Below are positions 5,728 to 14,018 of a stretch of 18,493 nucleotides of DNA, in pieces. The notes under the pieces were generated by a model. The model saw only the letters and a list, made by a program, of their open reading frames with translations. It was not told the origin of the DNA and did not search any database. Both the position numbers and the translations under genes were made by a program. Within the stretch, counting starts at the first letter, position 1, and the number at the start of each line of letters is the position of its first letter. The DNA is from an uncultured Opitutia bacterium (GTDB lineage: Bacteria; Verrucomicrobiota; Verrucomicrobiia; Opitutales; JABJCN01): contig CAJWSN010000009.1 in NCBI GenBank assembly GCA_913046175.1, positions 1 to 18,493 of the forward strand. The letters are read 5' to 3'.

Positions 5728-8700
5728 CTAACCTTGGATTTCCAGAGGTGTTTTTGTTGGACTACGGGTTTCCTTATTTATGCGCATGAGTTTGCGCAGG
5801 TCCTCAAGCATGATGTAGATGCATGGAACCAGGAGGAGGGTGATAAAGGTAGCGAAAAGAACCCCGAAGCTCAATGAGATTGCCATGGGTATGAGGAACT
5901 GGGCCTGCAGGCTGGTTTCAAGTAGAATTGGAGTCAGTCCCGCGCAGGTGGTCAATGAGGTGAGCAGAATGGGCCTGAAACGAGCCACACCACCTTCACG
6001 GACTGCCTTCTGGAGGGAATCCCCTTTTTTCCTGCATCGGTTGATGTAGTCGACCAGGACGAGACTGTCGTTGACGACCACACCGGCGAGGGCAACGATA
6101 CCGTAAAGGGAAAGTTGGCTGAGGGGTTGATTGAAAACCCAGTGCCCGAAGACGGCGCCTACCAATCCGAATGGGATCACGGACATCACAATGAGGGGTT
6201 GCACATAGGACCGGAAGGGGATGGCCATGAGGGCATACATGGTGAGCAGCGCTAGAAGGAACGCGTTGCCCAGGGTTTTGTTGCCTTCCTTGGCCTCCAG
6301 GGATTCCCCCTCAATGCTGCAGATGACACCTGGATAGTCCTTCCGGATCGCAGGGAGCAGACTGGAGACCGTGGCTTGATTTATGGCTTCGAGGTCGCCC
6401 TTGGTCTTGTCGAGGTCTGCAGACACCAGGATGGTGCGCCGTCGGTTGGTGCGGTTTATTGTGGAAAAGCCTTCGCCAAATTGGGCCTCGGCAACTTCAT
6501 AAAATGGAATTTCATGTCCGTCCGGAGTGCGGATGTGCAGGTTTTCCAGACTACTGAGGGAGGTACGTTCGGCCTTTGGATAGCGGACCATGACCCGTAT
6601 GTCCTCGCGGTCTCGCTGGATTCGTTGAGCCTCGGCCCCATAGAACGCATGACGAACTTGCTGGGCGAGGTCAGCTTCGGTGATACCGAGAAGTGTTGCT
6701 GAAGGCTTAAGCTTCAGTTGGATTTCCTGTTTACCGCTGGCGTGGGAGTCAAAGATGCTGAAGATTTCGGGATAGGTGCGTAAGAAGGCCTTTACATCTG
6801 CTGTTGCCCCAAGGAGCTGGTCATAATCTTTGCCGGCAAGTTCAATTTCAATGGGCTTGCCGGCTCTTCCGGCGGCTGTTGCTTTAAAGTCGAGGGAGCG
6901 CAACCCCGGGATTTCACCAATGGTTTTTCGCCAGCGTGCGGCAAGTTTTGGTGCGGTCAGCTCACGTTTTTCAGATTTTTGTAGTTCCACAATCATCTGG
7001 CCAACGTGACTGTCATTGGGCCCTCCTTGATTGTTCATGGGGCCTCCCCCTCCAAACGGGGTGCTTCCGGTTATGCGGAAAATGTGCTTGAACGGATCTC
7101 CGTGGCCCTCCGCCTGGAGTTCTCTTTTCAATTTCTTAAGACCGTCCTCCATTTGTTCGGTTGCGGCACTTGTTTGTTCAAAACTGGTGCCGTCTGGCAT
7201 CTGGAGCGTGACAAAGATGTAGTCCGAAGGCACGGCGGGGAAACGCATCATGCGAATCCATCCACCTTTGACAGCCCCGATGGTGAGCGCCAGCAGGGCA
7301 ACGAAGAGTGCAAAGGTTGCGTAGCGGTTGCGCAGACATATGTCCAGTGTGGGACGGTAGAATTTCTCGATGAATTTCTCGAGATGATCCGCAACCTTGC
7401 GCTGCAATCGCAGGATTGGGTTGAGGGATTCCCTTTGTCCATGCCCCACCTTGCAGAGGGACAAGTGGTAGGGCAGGATAAGCTTGGACTCCAAGAGGGA
7501 GAAGAGGAGGGTGGGGATGACAATGAGCGGGATGGGAACGAGGAATTTACCCTGGAAACCGGGGATAAAGAGGATGGGGATAAAGGCGACAATGGAAGTC
7601 AGAATGGCAAAAGTAACAGGCATTGCGACCTGCTGTGCCCCCTTGATGGCAGACTCAACACCTGGGCCTTTTTTTTGGAAACGGGTGAAGACGCTTTCAC
7701 CGACGACGATTGCATCGTCGACAACGATGCCCAGAACAAGGATGAAGGCGAATAGGGAAATTAGGTTTATGGTCATGCCCAGAAAGGGCAGGACAAAGAA
7801 AGTACCGAGAAAGGACACGGGGATCCCAATACTGACCCAGATGGCAAGGGAAGGGCGAAGAAAAAGGGTCAGGATGAGTAAAACAAGAAGAAGCCCAAGC
7901 AGACCATTCTCGACCAGCATGTTGAGTCGGGCCTTGAGGTAGAAGGAGACGTCGCTCCAGATTGAGATTTTGAGACCATCGGGAAGGTTCACCTGCTTGT
8001 TTTTGGCGTATTCCCGAACTTTGTTGCTGATGTCGAGGGGACTTTGGTTGCCGACCTCGAAAACCCGCAGAAAAGATGCAGGCTGCCCCTGAAAGGTGGC
8101 TTCCACCCTCACGTCCTGAAGGCCGTCAGAAATTGTGGCGACTTCACCCAGAAGAAGGCGGGACCCATCTACGCTGGCCAGAATTGGAATTTCGGCAAAC
8201 TGGTCACGAAAGTAAGCCTGTCCCTTGGTGCGAAGGAGTATCTTACCCCCCTTGGTCTCAATTGACCCGCCTGAAAGGTCCATGGAATAACTACGGATTG
8301 CCCGGACCACCTGCTCAAAACGCAACCGGTGTTCCCTCAATTTGTTTTCCGGAACCTCGATGGCAATTTCATAGGGCTTGGAAGCCACGCTTACCTGGCT
8401 GATGCCGGGAATCAGAACCAGTTCATCGCTGACCTGATGGGCAAGTTCCTTGAGCGTGATCTCGTCTGCGGGTCCATGAATTGCAATGGAAAGTACCTCG
8501 CGCTTGATCAGGACCTCCTCCACTGTGGGCCTTTCCGCCAATTCAGGAAATGTATGTATGGAGTCGACCCGCGTCTTTACCCGGTCAAGAAGTTCAGTGA
8601 CGTTATATCCACGCTCCACCTCAATGGAGACGGTCCCAAAGTTTTCCGAGGCTGCGGAGGTTAGTTTCTTGATGCCGTCAAGATCCTGGATTTTTTCCTC

Positions 8701-8895
8701 AATGCGCATGCAGATTGTTTCCTCCACCTCTACCGGCGTGGCACCTGGATAGGGGACAGTGATGTTGATTCGCCCGAGGGTAAAATGCGGGAACAGCTCC
8801 ATCTTGACTGTTTTGATGGAGAAGATCCCCCCGGCGACAATGAAGGCCATGAGGAGGTTGGCAGCTATGCCGTTATTGGCGAACCAGCGAATCAT
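5728..8895 (-). CDS. RND efflux pump, inner-membrane permease subunit
   Basis: This is the proton-driven pump of a tripartite RND system (AcrB-like, hydrophobe/amphiphile branch). It takes substrate from the periplasm or membrane and passes it through the adaptor to the outer-membrane channel. Its 1055 residues are full length. It opens with a typical first helix (MIRWFANNGIAANLLMAF) and the pore-domain block ITVPYPGATPVEVEETI. The proton-relay Asp pair in helix 4 is present at Asp393 and Asp394 in LGIVVDDAIVVGE. In helix 10 the sequence is GVVVNDSLVLVD (Asn942, Asp943), without the lysine that AcrB uses there; this NDSLV form is common in one branch of the family. A Gly/Asn-rich loop (GGGGPMNNQGGPN) lies in the second periplasmic half. 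It starts 18 bases after the adaptor gene's stop. The substrate cannot be predicted. Confidence 0.93.
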   Translation of the reverse strand: MIRWFANNGIAANLLMAFIVAGGIFSIKTVKMELFPHFTLGRINITVPYPGATPVEVEETICMRIEEKIQDLDGIKKLTSAASENFGTVSIEVERGYNVTELLDRVKTRVDSIHTFPELAERPTVEEVLIKREVLSIAIHGPADEITLKELAHQVSDELVLIPGISQVSVASKPYEIAIEVPENKLREHRLRFEQVVRAIRSYSMDLSGGSIETKGGKILLRTKGQAYFRDQFAEIPILASVDGSRLLLGEVATISDGLQDVRVEATFQGQPASFLRVFEVGNQSPLDISNKVREYAKNKQVNLPDGLKISIWSDVSFYLKARLNMLVENGLLGLLLVLLILTLFLRPSLAIWVSIGIPVSFLGTFFVLPFLGMTINLISLFAFILVLGIVVDDAIVVGESVFTRFQKKGPGVESAIKGAQQVAMPVTFAILTSIVAFIPILFIPGFQGKFLVPIPLIVIPTLLFSLLESKLILPYHLSLCKVGHGQRESLNPILRLQRKVADHLEKFIEKFYRPTLDICLRNRYATFALFVALLALTIGAVKGGWIRMMRFPAVPSDYIFVTLQMPDGTSFEQTSAATEQMEDGLKKLKRELQAEGHGDPFKHIFRITGSTPFGGGGPMNNQGGPNDSHVGQMIVELQKSEKRELTAPKLAARWRKTIGEIPGLRSLDFKATAAGRAGKPIEIELAGKDYDQLLGATADVKAFLRTYPEIFSIFDSHASGKQEIQLKLKPSATLLGITEADLAQQVRHAFYGAEAQRIQRDREDIRVMVRYPKAERTSLSSLENLHIRTPDGHEIPFYEVAEAQFGEGFSTINRTNRRRTILVSADLDKTKGDLEAINQATVSSLLPAIRKDYPGVICSIEGESLEAKEGNKTLGNAFLLALLTMYALMAIPFRSYVQPLIVMSVIPFGLVGAVFGHWVFNQPLSQLSLYGIVALAGVVVNDSLVLVDYINRCRKKGDSLQKAVREGGVARFRPILLTSLTTCAGLTPILLETSLQAQFLIPMAISLSFGVLFATFITLLLVPCIYIMLEDLRKLMRINKETRSPTKTPLEIQG

Positions 8896-8913
8896 GAGGA
8901 GGGTCCAGTTCAG

Positions 8914-10074
8914 TTAAGGTTTCGAGGGCAAGGTTTCCTGGACGGCCTGGTCGGTCATTCTTCGGACCTTGATCCCGGTGTTCATGAACTGGAGCCGTGT
9001 GAGGCAGAGCGTGTCACCAGCGCTTAGACCATCCCTGACAAGGATTTCATCATCCAGGCTGTGCAACACGCCAACCCTGCGTTTCTGGAGGGTGTTCTCC
9101 TTTGAGACAATAAAAAGGGTGGATGCTTCAACCAGGGTCTGGCGGGGGACGCGGTAGAGGTTGGGCACATTTCTGGCCCGGATGGTGGCGGTGACGAACT
9201 GGCCAGGCTGAAGCTTGGGCTGTCCGGGTTCAGCCTTGTCCCGGTTTATGCGGGCGACCAGATTGTGGAACCGGGTCTGTGAATCAATGTAGCCTGCATC
9301 TCGATCAATATAGGCGTTCCACGTCCATGTCTGTCCGCCAATCTCAGCCCGGATTTCTACAGGTGGTTTTTTCTCGACTTCAAGGAAGGTGATTTCACGT
9401 GAGGAGACGGGAAGAAGGACCTCAAGGATGTTGGAACTATAGGCTTTGGCAACGGGTGTGGCCGGACCACCGGCCACGACCTGGCCAATATCGGCCAGCT
9501 TTTCGGTGAGGACACCGTCATAAGGGGCAAGAAGCTTGGTGCGTTGCAGGTTGAGCGCAGCGATGTCCGCAGCCTGCCTTGCTGCGTTGAGTTCGTGCTG
9601 GGCAAGGGCAAGCTGGGGTTTGCGGAGTACGAGTTGGGGAGGGATGGCAGTGGAACCTTTCCCGGCGGAATTCCATTCCTTCCGGGCCTGCTCGCCCCGG
9701 GCTTCTTCCTCCATAAGGGCCAGTTGCGCCCTCGAAAGGTTCGCATCCGCTTGGGCCTTCCTGGCTTCGTAGTCACGGGAATCCAGGGTGAGGAGGACAT
9801 CGCCTTTTTGGAAGTTTCCACCGACTTGGTAGGCGGGCCCGGTGGAGATGATTTTCCCGGAAACCTCCATATTAAGACTACCACGAATGGAGGCCTGGAC
9901 GGTGCCCTGGCTTTCAACATGAAGTTGGATTGTTTCAGGCTGAACGGTATGGGTTTCAACGATGGGAATGGTTTTTTCAGGAGTTTTTGCGGGGCGGGTC
10001 CGTTTACACTTGGTGAGCCCTAGATAACCGATGGAGGCGAGGGCAAGGAAAAAGATGGGAATGTATACACGCAT
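8914..10074 (-). CDS. RND efflux periplasmic adaptor (membrane fusion protein)
   Basis: The adaptor links the RND pump to the outer-membrane channel across the periplasm. It has 386 residues, typical of the HlyD/AcrA-like family. An N-terminal hydrophobic segment (about residues 4-20) serves as signal or anchor. Cys23 follows Lys22, so it is not a normal lipobox, and a membrane anchor is more likely than a lipoprotein. The first half of the barrel-sandwich domain is seen at about 55-100 (VESQGTVQASIRG, VGGNFQKGDVLLTLD). A coiled-coil hairpin at about 105-180 is rich in Ala, Glu, Gln and Arg. The second half of the sandwich follows (LLAPYDGVLTEKLADIGQVV), then a beta-barrel domain with LQPGQFVTATI and a C-terminal membrane-proximal domain. 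It is the middle gene of the efflux operon, 41 bases after the outer-membrane gene. Confidence 0.92.
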   Translation of the reverse strand: MRVYIPIFFLALASIGYLGLTKCKRTRPAKTPEKTIPIVETHTVQPETIQLHVESQGTVQASIRGSLNMEVSGKIISTGPAYQVGGNFQKGDVLLTLDSRDYEARKAQADANLSRAQLALMEEEARGEQARKEWNSAGKGSTAIPPQLVLRKPQLALAQHELNAARQAADIAALNLQRTKLLAPYDGVLTEKLADIGQVVAGGPATPVAKAYSSNILEVLLPVSSREITFLEVEKKPPVEIRAEIGGQTWTWNAYIDRDAGYIDSQTRFHNLVARINRDKAEPGQPKLQPGQFVTATIRARNVPNLYRVPRQTLVEASTLFIVSKENTLQKRRVGVLHSLDDEILVRDGLSAGDTLCLTRLQFMNTGIKVRRMTDQAVQETLPSKP

Positions 10075-10115
10075 ATTGGATGGCTGATCGAGAGGTTCTA
10101 ATATAAATGGAGGTT

Positions 10116-11579
10116 CTAGGGGGCTTGTGCATCCTGCCCCTGCAACTTGATACCGAGGGCCAGGTGAAGCTGGATACGGTTATGGATGCGCTCGGTCTTT
10201 ATGGCCAAGTGTCGGGCCCGCGCCTCGTTGGCCCGTCGTTGGGCCTCGAGAGTGGTGATGATGTCCGCCAAGCCTTTGCGATAGCGTTCCCATGCCAATG
10301 TTTCTGCCTGTGCGAATTCATCTGCGGCTTGACGCAAGGCTGATTCCTCCCGGGTTAGATGCCCCTCTGCATCGAGGGTGTTTTCAACTTCGCGGAGGGC
10401 ATTCAGGAGGGTGGAACGGTAATCGGCAGCAGCTTTTTCACGGAAAGCCTGGGTCTGTCGCATACGTGCACGGATGCGTCCACCATCAAGAATGGGCTGG
10501 GCCAGGTTGCCCAGCAGGTTCCAGGAAGAGAAACTGGAATCAGTCAGTTCGCGGATGTTTTGGCTGGCGGTACCGGAAGCGCCGGTGAGGCTGATATTGG
10601 GAAGAAACCCTTTTCCTGCTTCACGTTCCCGAAACCCGGCAGCGCGCAGACGCTGATGTGCGGACTGGATGTCGGGCCGTTGTGCCAGGAGCTTTGCTGG
10701 AAGTCCCGCAGGAATCCTTGTTCCCGTTTTGGGCAGGTCTTGACCGGGGGCAACCCTGCCTGAAGGGTACCGGGCCAGGAGGGTCTCAAGGTGTCGACCT
10801 GCCTTCGCTTTCATGCGCGCCTGGCTTTCAAGGCTGGCACGTGCACTTGTAAGGCTGGCCTGTGTGAGCCGAAGGTCGAGGGCGCTGGCCAACCCCTGCT
10901 GGAAACGGTTCTCTATGATGGCGAGGTTGGCTTCGTGACTCTTGACCATTCCGGCAGTGAGCTCCTGCCTTAGATTTGCCCCGGTCAGGGAGATCCATGC
11001 GCGGGCAACCTGTGCCGCAATGGACAGGCGTGCGGCCTCCAGGTCTTGTTGGGCGGCTTCAAAGTCCGCTACTGCGGCATTTTCAAGATCTTTTAACCTT
11101 CCCCACAGGTCGATCTCCCAGTTTAGGGCCAGATCACTTGTGTAGTGCTCAAAAATGAAGGTTCCTCCTCCGAATAATCTGCCAAAAGTGGGGTTTGAAC
11201 CGAGGTTTTGTTTTTGTCGGTTGACCTGAAATCGTCCCAATACACGCGGTCGGCGTTGGCCACGGATGACCTCAACCCCTGCCGAGTTCGCTTTGGCGAG
11301 CGCCTGGGTGGATTGCAGGAATGGACTTTGTTCAAGGGCCTCCTGAATAAGTTCAGGAATGGGGGTTGTGGAAAAGTCAAAGGCAGAAACACGAACATCC
11401 GATAAATCGAGTATAAAGGAGGCGTCAGGGTTCCCCAGTGTGGCCTCCCATTGATCAGGAAGGTCAATGCCGGGTGCTTCAGGGAGGGGACCCCGAGTGA
11501 TGCACCCCGACAGAATGACTGACAAAAGCAAGGGACCATGTCTCTTTACCGGGCAGGGCCTGCAGGAGTTGGCATGCAT
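10116..11579 (-). CDS. Outer-membrane efflux lipoprotein, NodT/TolC family
   Basis: This is the outer-membrane channel of the tripartite pump. It has 487 residues, normal for the family. The N-terminus has a basic stretch and hydrophobic run ending in the lipobox LSGC (Cys26), so the mature protein is predicted to be a lipoprotein starting at that cysteine, as in NodT/OprM-type proteins. Two copies of the outer-membrane efflux repeat are visible, each with long Ala/Gln/Glu/Arg-rich helices: the first covers about residues 80-270 and the second about 285-480 (for example LAQRPDIQSAHQRLRAAGF at its start). GTASQNIRELTDSSFSSWNLLGNLAQPILDGGR is the expected strand region of the second repeat. The first ATG (11579) precedes the signal by ten Cys-containing residues, and a GTG at codon 11 is an alternative start. 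It is the first gene of the operon and diverges from dsbD. Confidence 0.9.
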   Translation of the reverse strand: MHANSCRPCPVKRHGPLLLSVILSGCITRGPLPEAPGIDLPDQWEATLGNPDASFILDLSDVRVSAFDFSTTPIPELIQEALEQSPFLQSTQALAKANSAGVEVIRGQRRPRVLGRFQVNRQKQNLGSNPTFGRLFGGGTFIFEHYTSDLALNWEIDLWGRLKDLENAAVADFEAAQQDLEAARLSIAAQVARAWISLTGANLRQELTAGMVKSHEANLAIIENRFQQGLASALDLRLTQASLTSARASLESQARMKAKAGRHLETLLARYPSGRVAPGQDLPKTGTRIPAGLPAKLLAQRPDIQSAHQRLRAAGFREREAGKGFLPNISLTGASGTASQNIRELTDSSFSSWNLLGNLAQPILDGGRIRARMRQTQAFREKAAADYRSTLLNALREVENTLDAEGHLTREESALRQAADEFAQAETLAWERYRKGLADIITTLEAQRRANEARARHLAIKTERIHNRIQLHLALGIKLQGQDAQAP

Positions 11580-11671
11580 TGGAATATTGGGTCGGGGGGG
11601 TACAAGGTTGCGAAGGATCGGCCCAAGTCCAGACTAAAGCGAAAATTGCATTTCGGGAAAATGCGTGTTAG
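11580..11671. promoter_or_regulatory. Shared divergent promoter region of efflux operon and dsbD
   Basis: Only 92 bases separate the divergent starts, so promoters and any regulator site for the efflux operon and dsbD must overlap or abut. I see no confident sigma-70 pair. GCATTT (11648-11653) and AAATGC (11659-11664) form a perfect six-base inverted repeat around CGGGA, ending seven bases before the dsbD ATG. It could be a short RNA hairpin over the dsbD ribosome-binding zone or a protein site. No obvious Shine-Dalgarno sequence is present for dsbD. Confidence 0.4.
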
Positions 11672-13903
11672 ATGATCGTGTTTTCAAAGTTTATACGGTT
11701 CATGCAAAATCAAGTTCAATTGCCGCTTTCTTTTATTATTCTGGGCCTGTTTTTGAATCCATGCAGGGGCCAGGACTTTTTTGATTCGGCAAGCAACGAT
11801 CCTCATCTGACGCCTTCCCTTGTGAGTGAGACGAAAGTTGTGGTGCCGGGTGAGTCGTTCTGGGTGGCTGCCCGGCTCAAAATGGATGAGGGGTGGCATG
11901 CCTACTGGAAAAATCCAGGGGCTGCCGGTGCCAAACCTGAGATTGACTGGGATTTGCCGGAGGGATTCTCCGCTGGTCAAATCCAATGGCCTGCACCGGA
12001 GCGCCACATTCTCCAGGGGTTGATGAACTATGTCTATGAAAAGGAGGTGTTTCTCATGGTGGAGATAACCCCACCAATGCAAGTGGGAGAGGGAAGCGTT
12101 ACATTGAAAGCAAATGTTTCGTGGACGGTCTGCTCGGACAAGCAATGCCTGTTTGGGGACAAGGATTTAACCCTGGAACTCCCTGTGGGCGAGGATTCCA
12201 GCGTGAACGACGCGATTGCATTGGCTTTTGAACAGACACGTAAGAACTGGCCACAGAAGGATGCGGGGTTAAAGGCCCGGGCTTTGCATGATGGGGAATC
12301 CATGGTCCTCGAGTTTTCCCGCAAGCCCCGAACGGACCAGGCCGGGGGTACCAAGCCGCGTCCTGCCATTTCCCTGAAAGTCCTCTGGATGGCTTTCATC
12401 GGAGGGGCAATCCTGAACCTGATGCCCTGCGTCTTTCCAGTGATCGGCCTGAAAATCATGGGCTTTGTCAATCAGGCCGGGGAGGACCGTAGGCAAATTG
12501 CAATGCACGGGTTTGTCTACACGGGCGGCGTCCTGGTTTCCTACTGGATTCTTGCCGGGATTCTAATCGTGGTTGGTGCGGGGGGGAAAGAGCTTGGTTG
12601 GGGCTTCCAGCTTCAGGATCCTCGTTTCGTTTTTGTCCTGACCATGGTCCTTTTTATTTTTGCCCTGAATTTGAGCGGTCTTTTCGAGGTGGGTGCTTCA
12701 TTAATGGGAGTGGGCGGAAAACTGAGCACGAAAGGCGGTTTGAGCGGAGCATTTTTTTCCGGTGTATTGGCGACCCTGGTGGCAACACCCTGTGCAGCTC
12801 CCATTCTTACCCCGGCCTTGACAGCGGCCATCGCATTGCCCCCAGCCTCCTCACTGGGGGTGTTTACCGTCATGGGCCTGGGTCTTTCGCTGCCCTATCT
12901 TTTACTATCCTTTTTTCCGCAATGGGTTGAAAAGCTTCCAAGGCCGGGGCCTTGGATGGAGACGTTCAAGCAGTCCATGGCGTTTCTTCTTTACGCAACG
13001 GTTGCTTATCTGCTCTGGACGGTTGCCGGGCAAATTGATGGGGATGCGTTCCTGCAACTGCTTTTCTCGATCGTCCTTGTCGGTTTGGCAGGCTGGATTT
13101 ACGGCCGTTGGGCACGGCAGGCATGGGCCAGGGGAATTGCCGCACTGATTTTTCTTGGCGGAATTGCCTGGGGATTTCCTGAGGCTTCTTCAGAGACTGG
13201 TGCGGTTGAACCTGATTACGAGGACGCATATTTTTTTACGGAGCTTGCGCTGGCGGACCCATCCCTGCCACAGGAACTGAGTGGTGCGGATGGCAGAACC
13301 TACCTGAGAATGTCGTTGGCGGAGTATTTTAATGAGGAAATCAAGGAGGCCAACGGCCGATTAAAGGGGATTCTATTCCTGAATGAAAGTACCCTTATGA
13401 AGTCCGGGATAAGCCATTTATCCGTGGATGCGCCCATTGAAAAAGTGGAGGCTGGGGAGTTGCGGAAACTGATTGCCGCGCGTGACAATCCGGGTGGGTT
13501 GGCAACGGCTGCAGGCAAGGGCCTGTCTTGGACGACATGGTCTCCCGATATGGCAAGGGCCCTCCTTGATGAGGGAAAGCCTGTTTATATTGATTTCACC
13601 GCTCGTTGGTGCCCAACCTGTCAGTCAAACAAGCGATTGGCCTTATCTTCAGACAGAATATCCAAGCGTTTTGCTGAACTGGGGGTGGTTCCCCTGAAGG
13701 CAGACTGGACCAAGAAGGGTTCGGCGATTGCCCGGGCATTGCGAGAACATCAACGCATAGCTATTCCCTTTAATGTAATTTATGTCCCGGATGAAGGAAA
13801 TCCTATTGAATTGCCGGAATTGTTGACGGAATCCATTGTGCTGGATGCCCTTGCCGAGGTGGAAACTCGAATGCAGGCACTGTCTCGCTCGCGTTCTCCA
13901 TAG
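11672..13903 (+). CDS. dsbD: DsbD-family thiol:disulfide interchange protein
   Basis: DsbD-type proteins carry electrons from cytoplasmic thioredoxin across the inner membrane to reduce periplasmic thiols. All three modules are present in this 743-residue protein. After a signal-like hydrophobic segment comes an N-terminal beta domain with a redox pair in VCSDKQC (Cys154, Cys159). The membrane domain of about eight helices (about 235-505) carries the two transport cysteines in LMPCVFP (Cys253) and TPCAAP (Cys374). The C-terminal thioredoxin domain has the active site ARWCPTCQ (Cys647, Cys650). Between the last helix and the thioredoxin domain there is an unusually long soluble segment of roughly 115 residues. 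The ATG at 11672 is used; a second Met at codon 11 would also leave a signal segment. It is transcribed away from the efflux operon and may supply reducing power for envelope protein or cytochrome maturation. Confidence 0.9.
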   Translation: MIVFSKFIRFMQNQVQLPLSFIILGLFLNPCRGQDFFDSASNDPHLTPSLVSETKVVVPGESFWVAARLKMDEGWHAYWKNPGAAGAKPEIDWDLPEGFSAGQIQWPAPERHILQGLMNYVYEKEVFLMVEITPPMQVGEGSVTLKANVSWTVCSDKQCLFGDKDLTLELPVGEDSSVNDAIALAFEQTRKNWPQKDAGLKARALHDGESMVLEFSRKPRTDQAGGTKPRPAISLKVLWMAFIGGAILNLMPCVFPVIGLKIMGFVNQAGEDRRQIAMHGFVYTGGVLVSYWILAGILIVVGAGGKELGWGFQLQDPRFVFVLTMVLFIFALNLSGLFEVGASLMGVGGKLSTKGGLSGAFFSGVLATLVATPCAAPILTPALTAAIALPPASSLGVFTVMGLGLSLPYLLLSFFPQWVEKLPRPGPWMETFKQSMAFLLYATVAYLLWTVAGQIDGDAFLQLLFSIVLVGLAGWIYGRWARQAWARGIAALIFLGGIAWGFPEASSETGAVEPDYEDAYFFTELALADPSLPQELSGADGRTYLRMSLAEYFNEEIKEANGRLKGILFLNESTLMKSGISHLSVDAPIEKVEAGELRKLIAARDNPGGLATAAGKGLSWTTWSPDMARALLDEGKPVYIDFTARWCPTCQSNKRLALSSDRISKRFAELGVVPLKADWTKKGSAIARALREHQRIAIPFNVIYVPDEGNPIELPELLTESIVLDALAEVETRMQALSRSRSP

Positions 13904-14018
13904 GTAAATTGAACCCATCTTGCGGACCGTTGAAAAAGGATTGTCAGTCCCCAAAGGTTTTGCTTCGCTCCCTGATCCTTCCCTTTTTCAACGAATCTTC
14001 GCTTATCCTCCTCCCCGA
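13904..14018 (+). promoter_or_regulatory. hprK leader with a 12-bp inverted repeat
   Basis: This 115-base leader separates dsbD and the preferred hprK start. It contains a perfect 12-base inverted repeat: CGTTGAAAAAGG (13928-13939) and CCTTTTTCAACG (13982-13993). A second possible pairing, AAGGAT (13936-13941) with ATCCTT (13975-13980), overlaps the first and would shift the inner part of the stem; a small TCAG/CTGA helix also fits inside. No T run follows, so an ordinary intrinsic terminator is unlikely. It could be an attenuator-like or protein-bound element ahead of hprK. Confidence 0.45.

Noticed and set aside
7006..7755. A 249-codon plus-strand frame opposite the RND pump
   Set aside because: It is antisense to a well-conserved RND gene and its translation looks like low-complexity shadow sequence.
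13928..13993. The hprK-leader inverted repeat as an intrinsic terminator
   Set aside because: No T run follows on either strand, and the loop is 42 bases long.
13920..14018. TTG-started extension of HprK
   Set aside because: It has no family resemblance and coincides with a long inverted repeat; the ATG at 14019 gives a normal HprK length.
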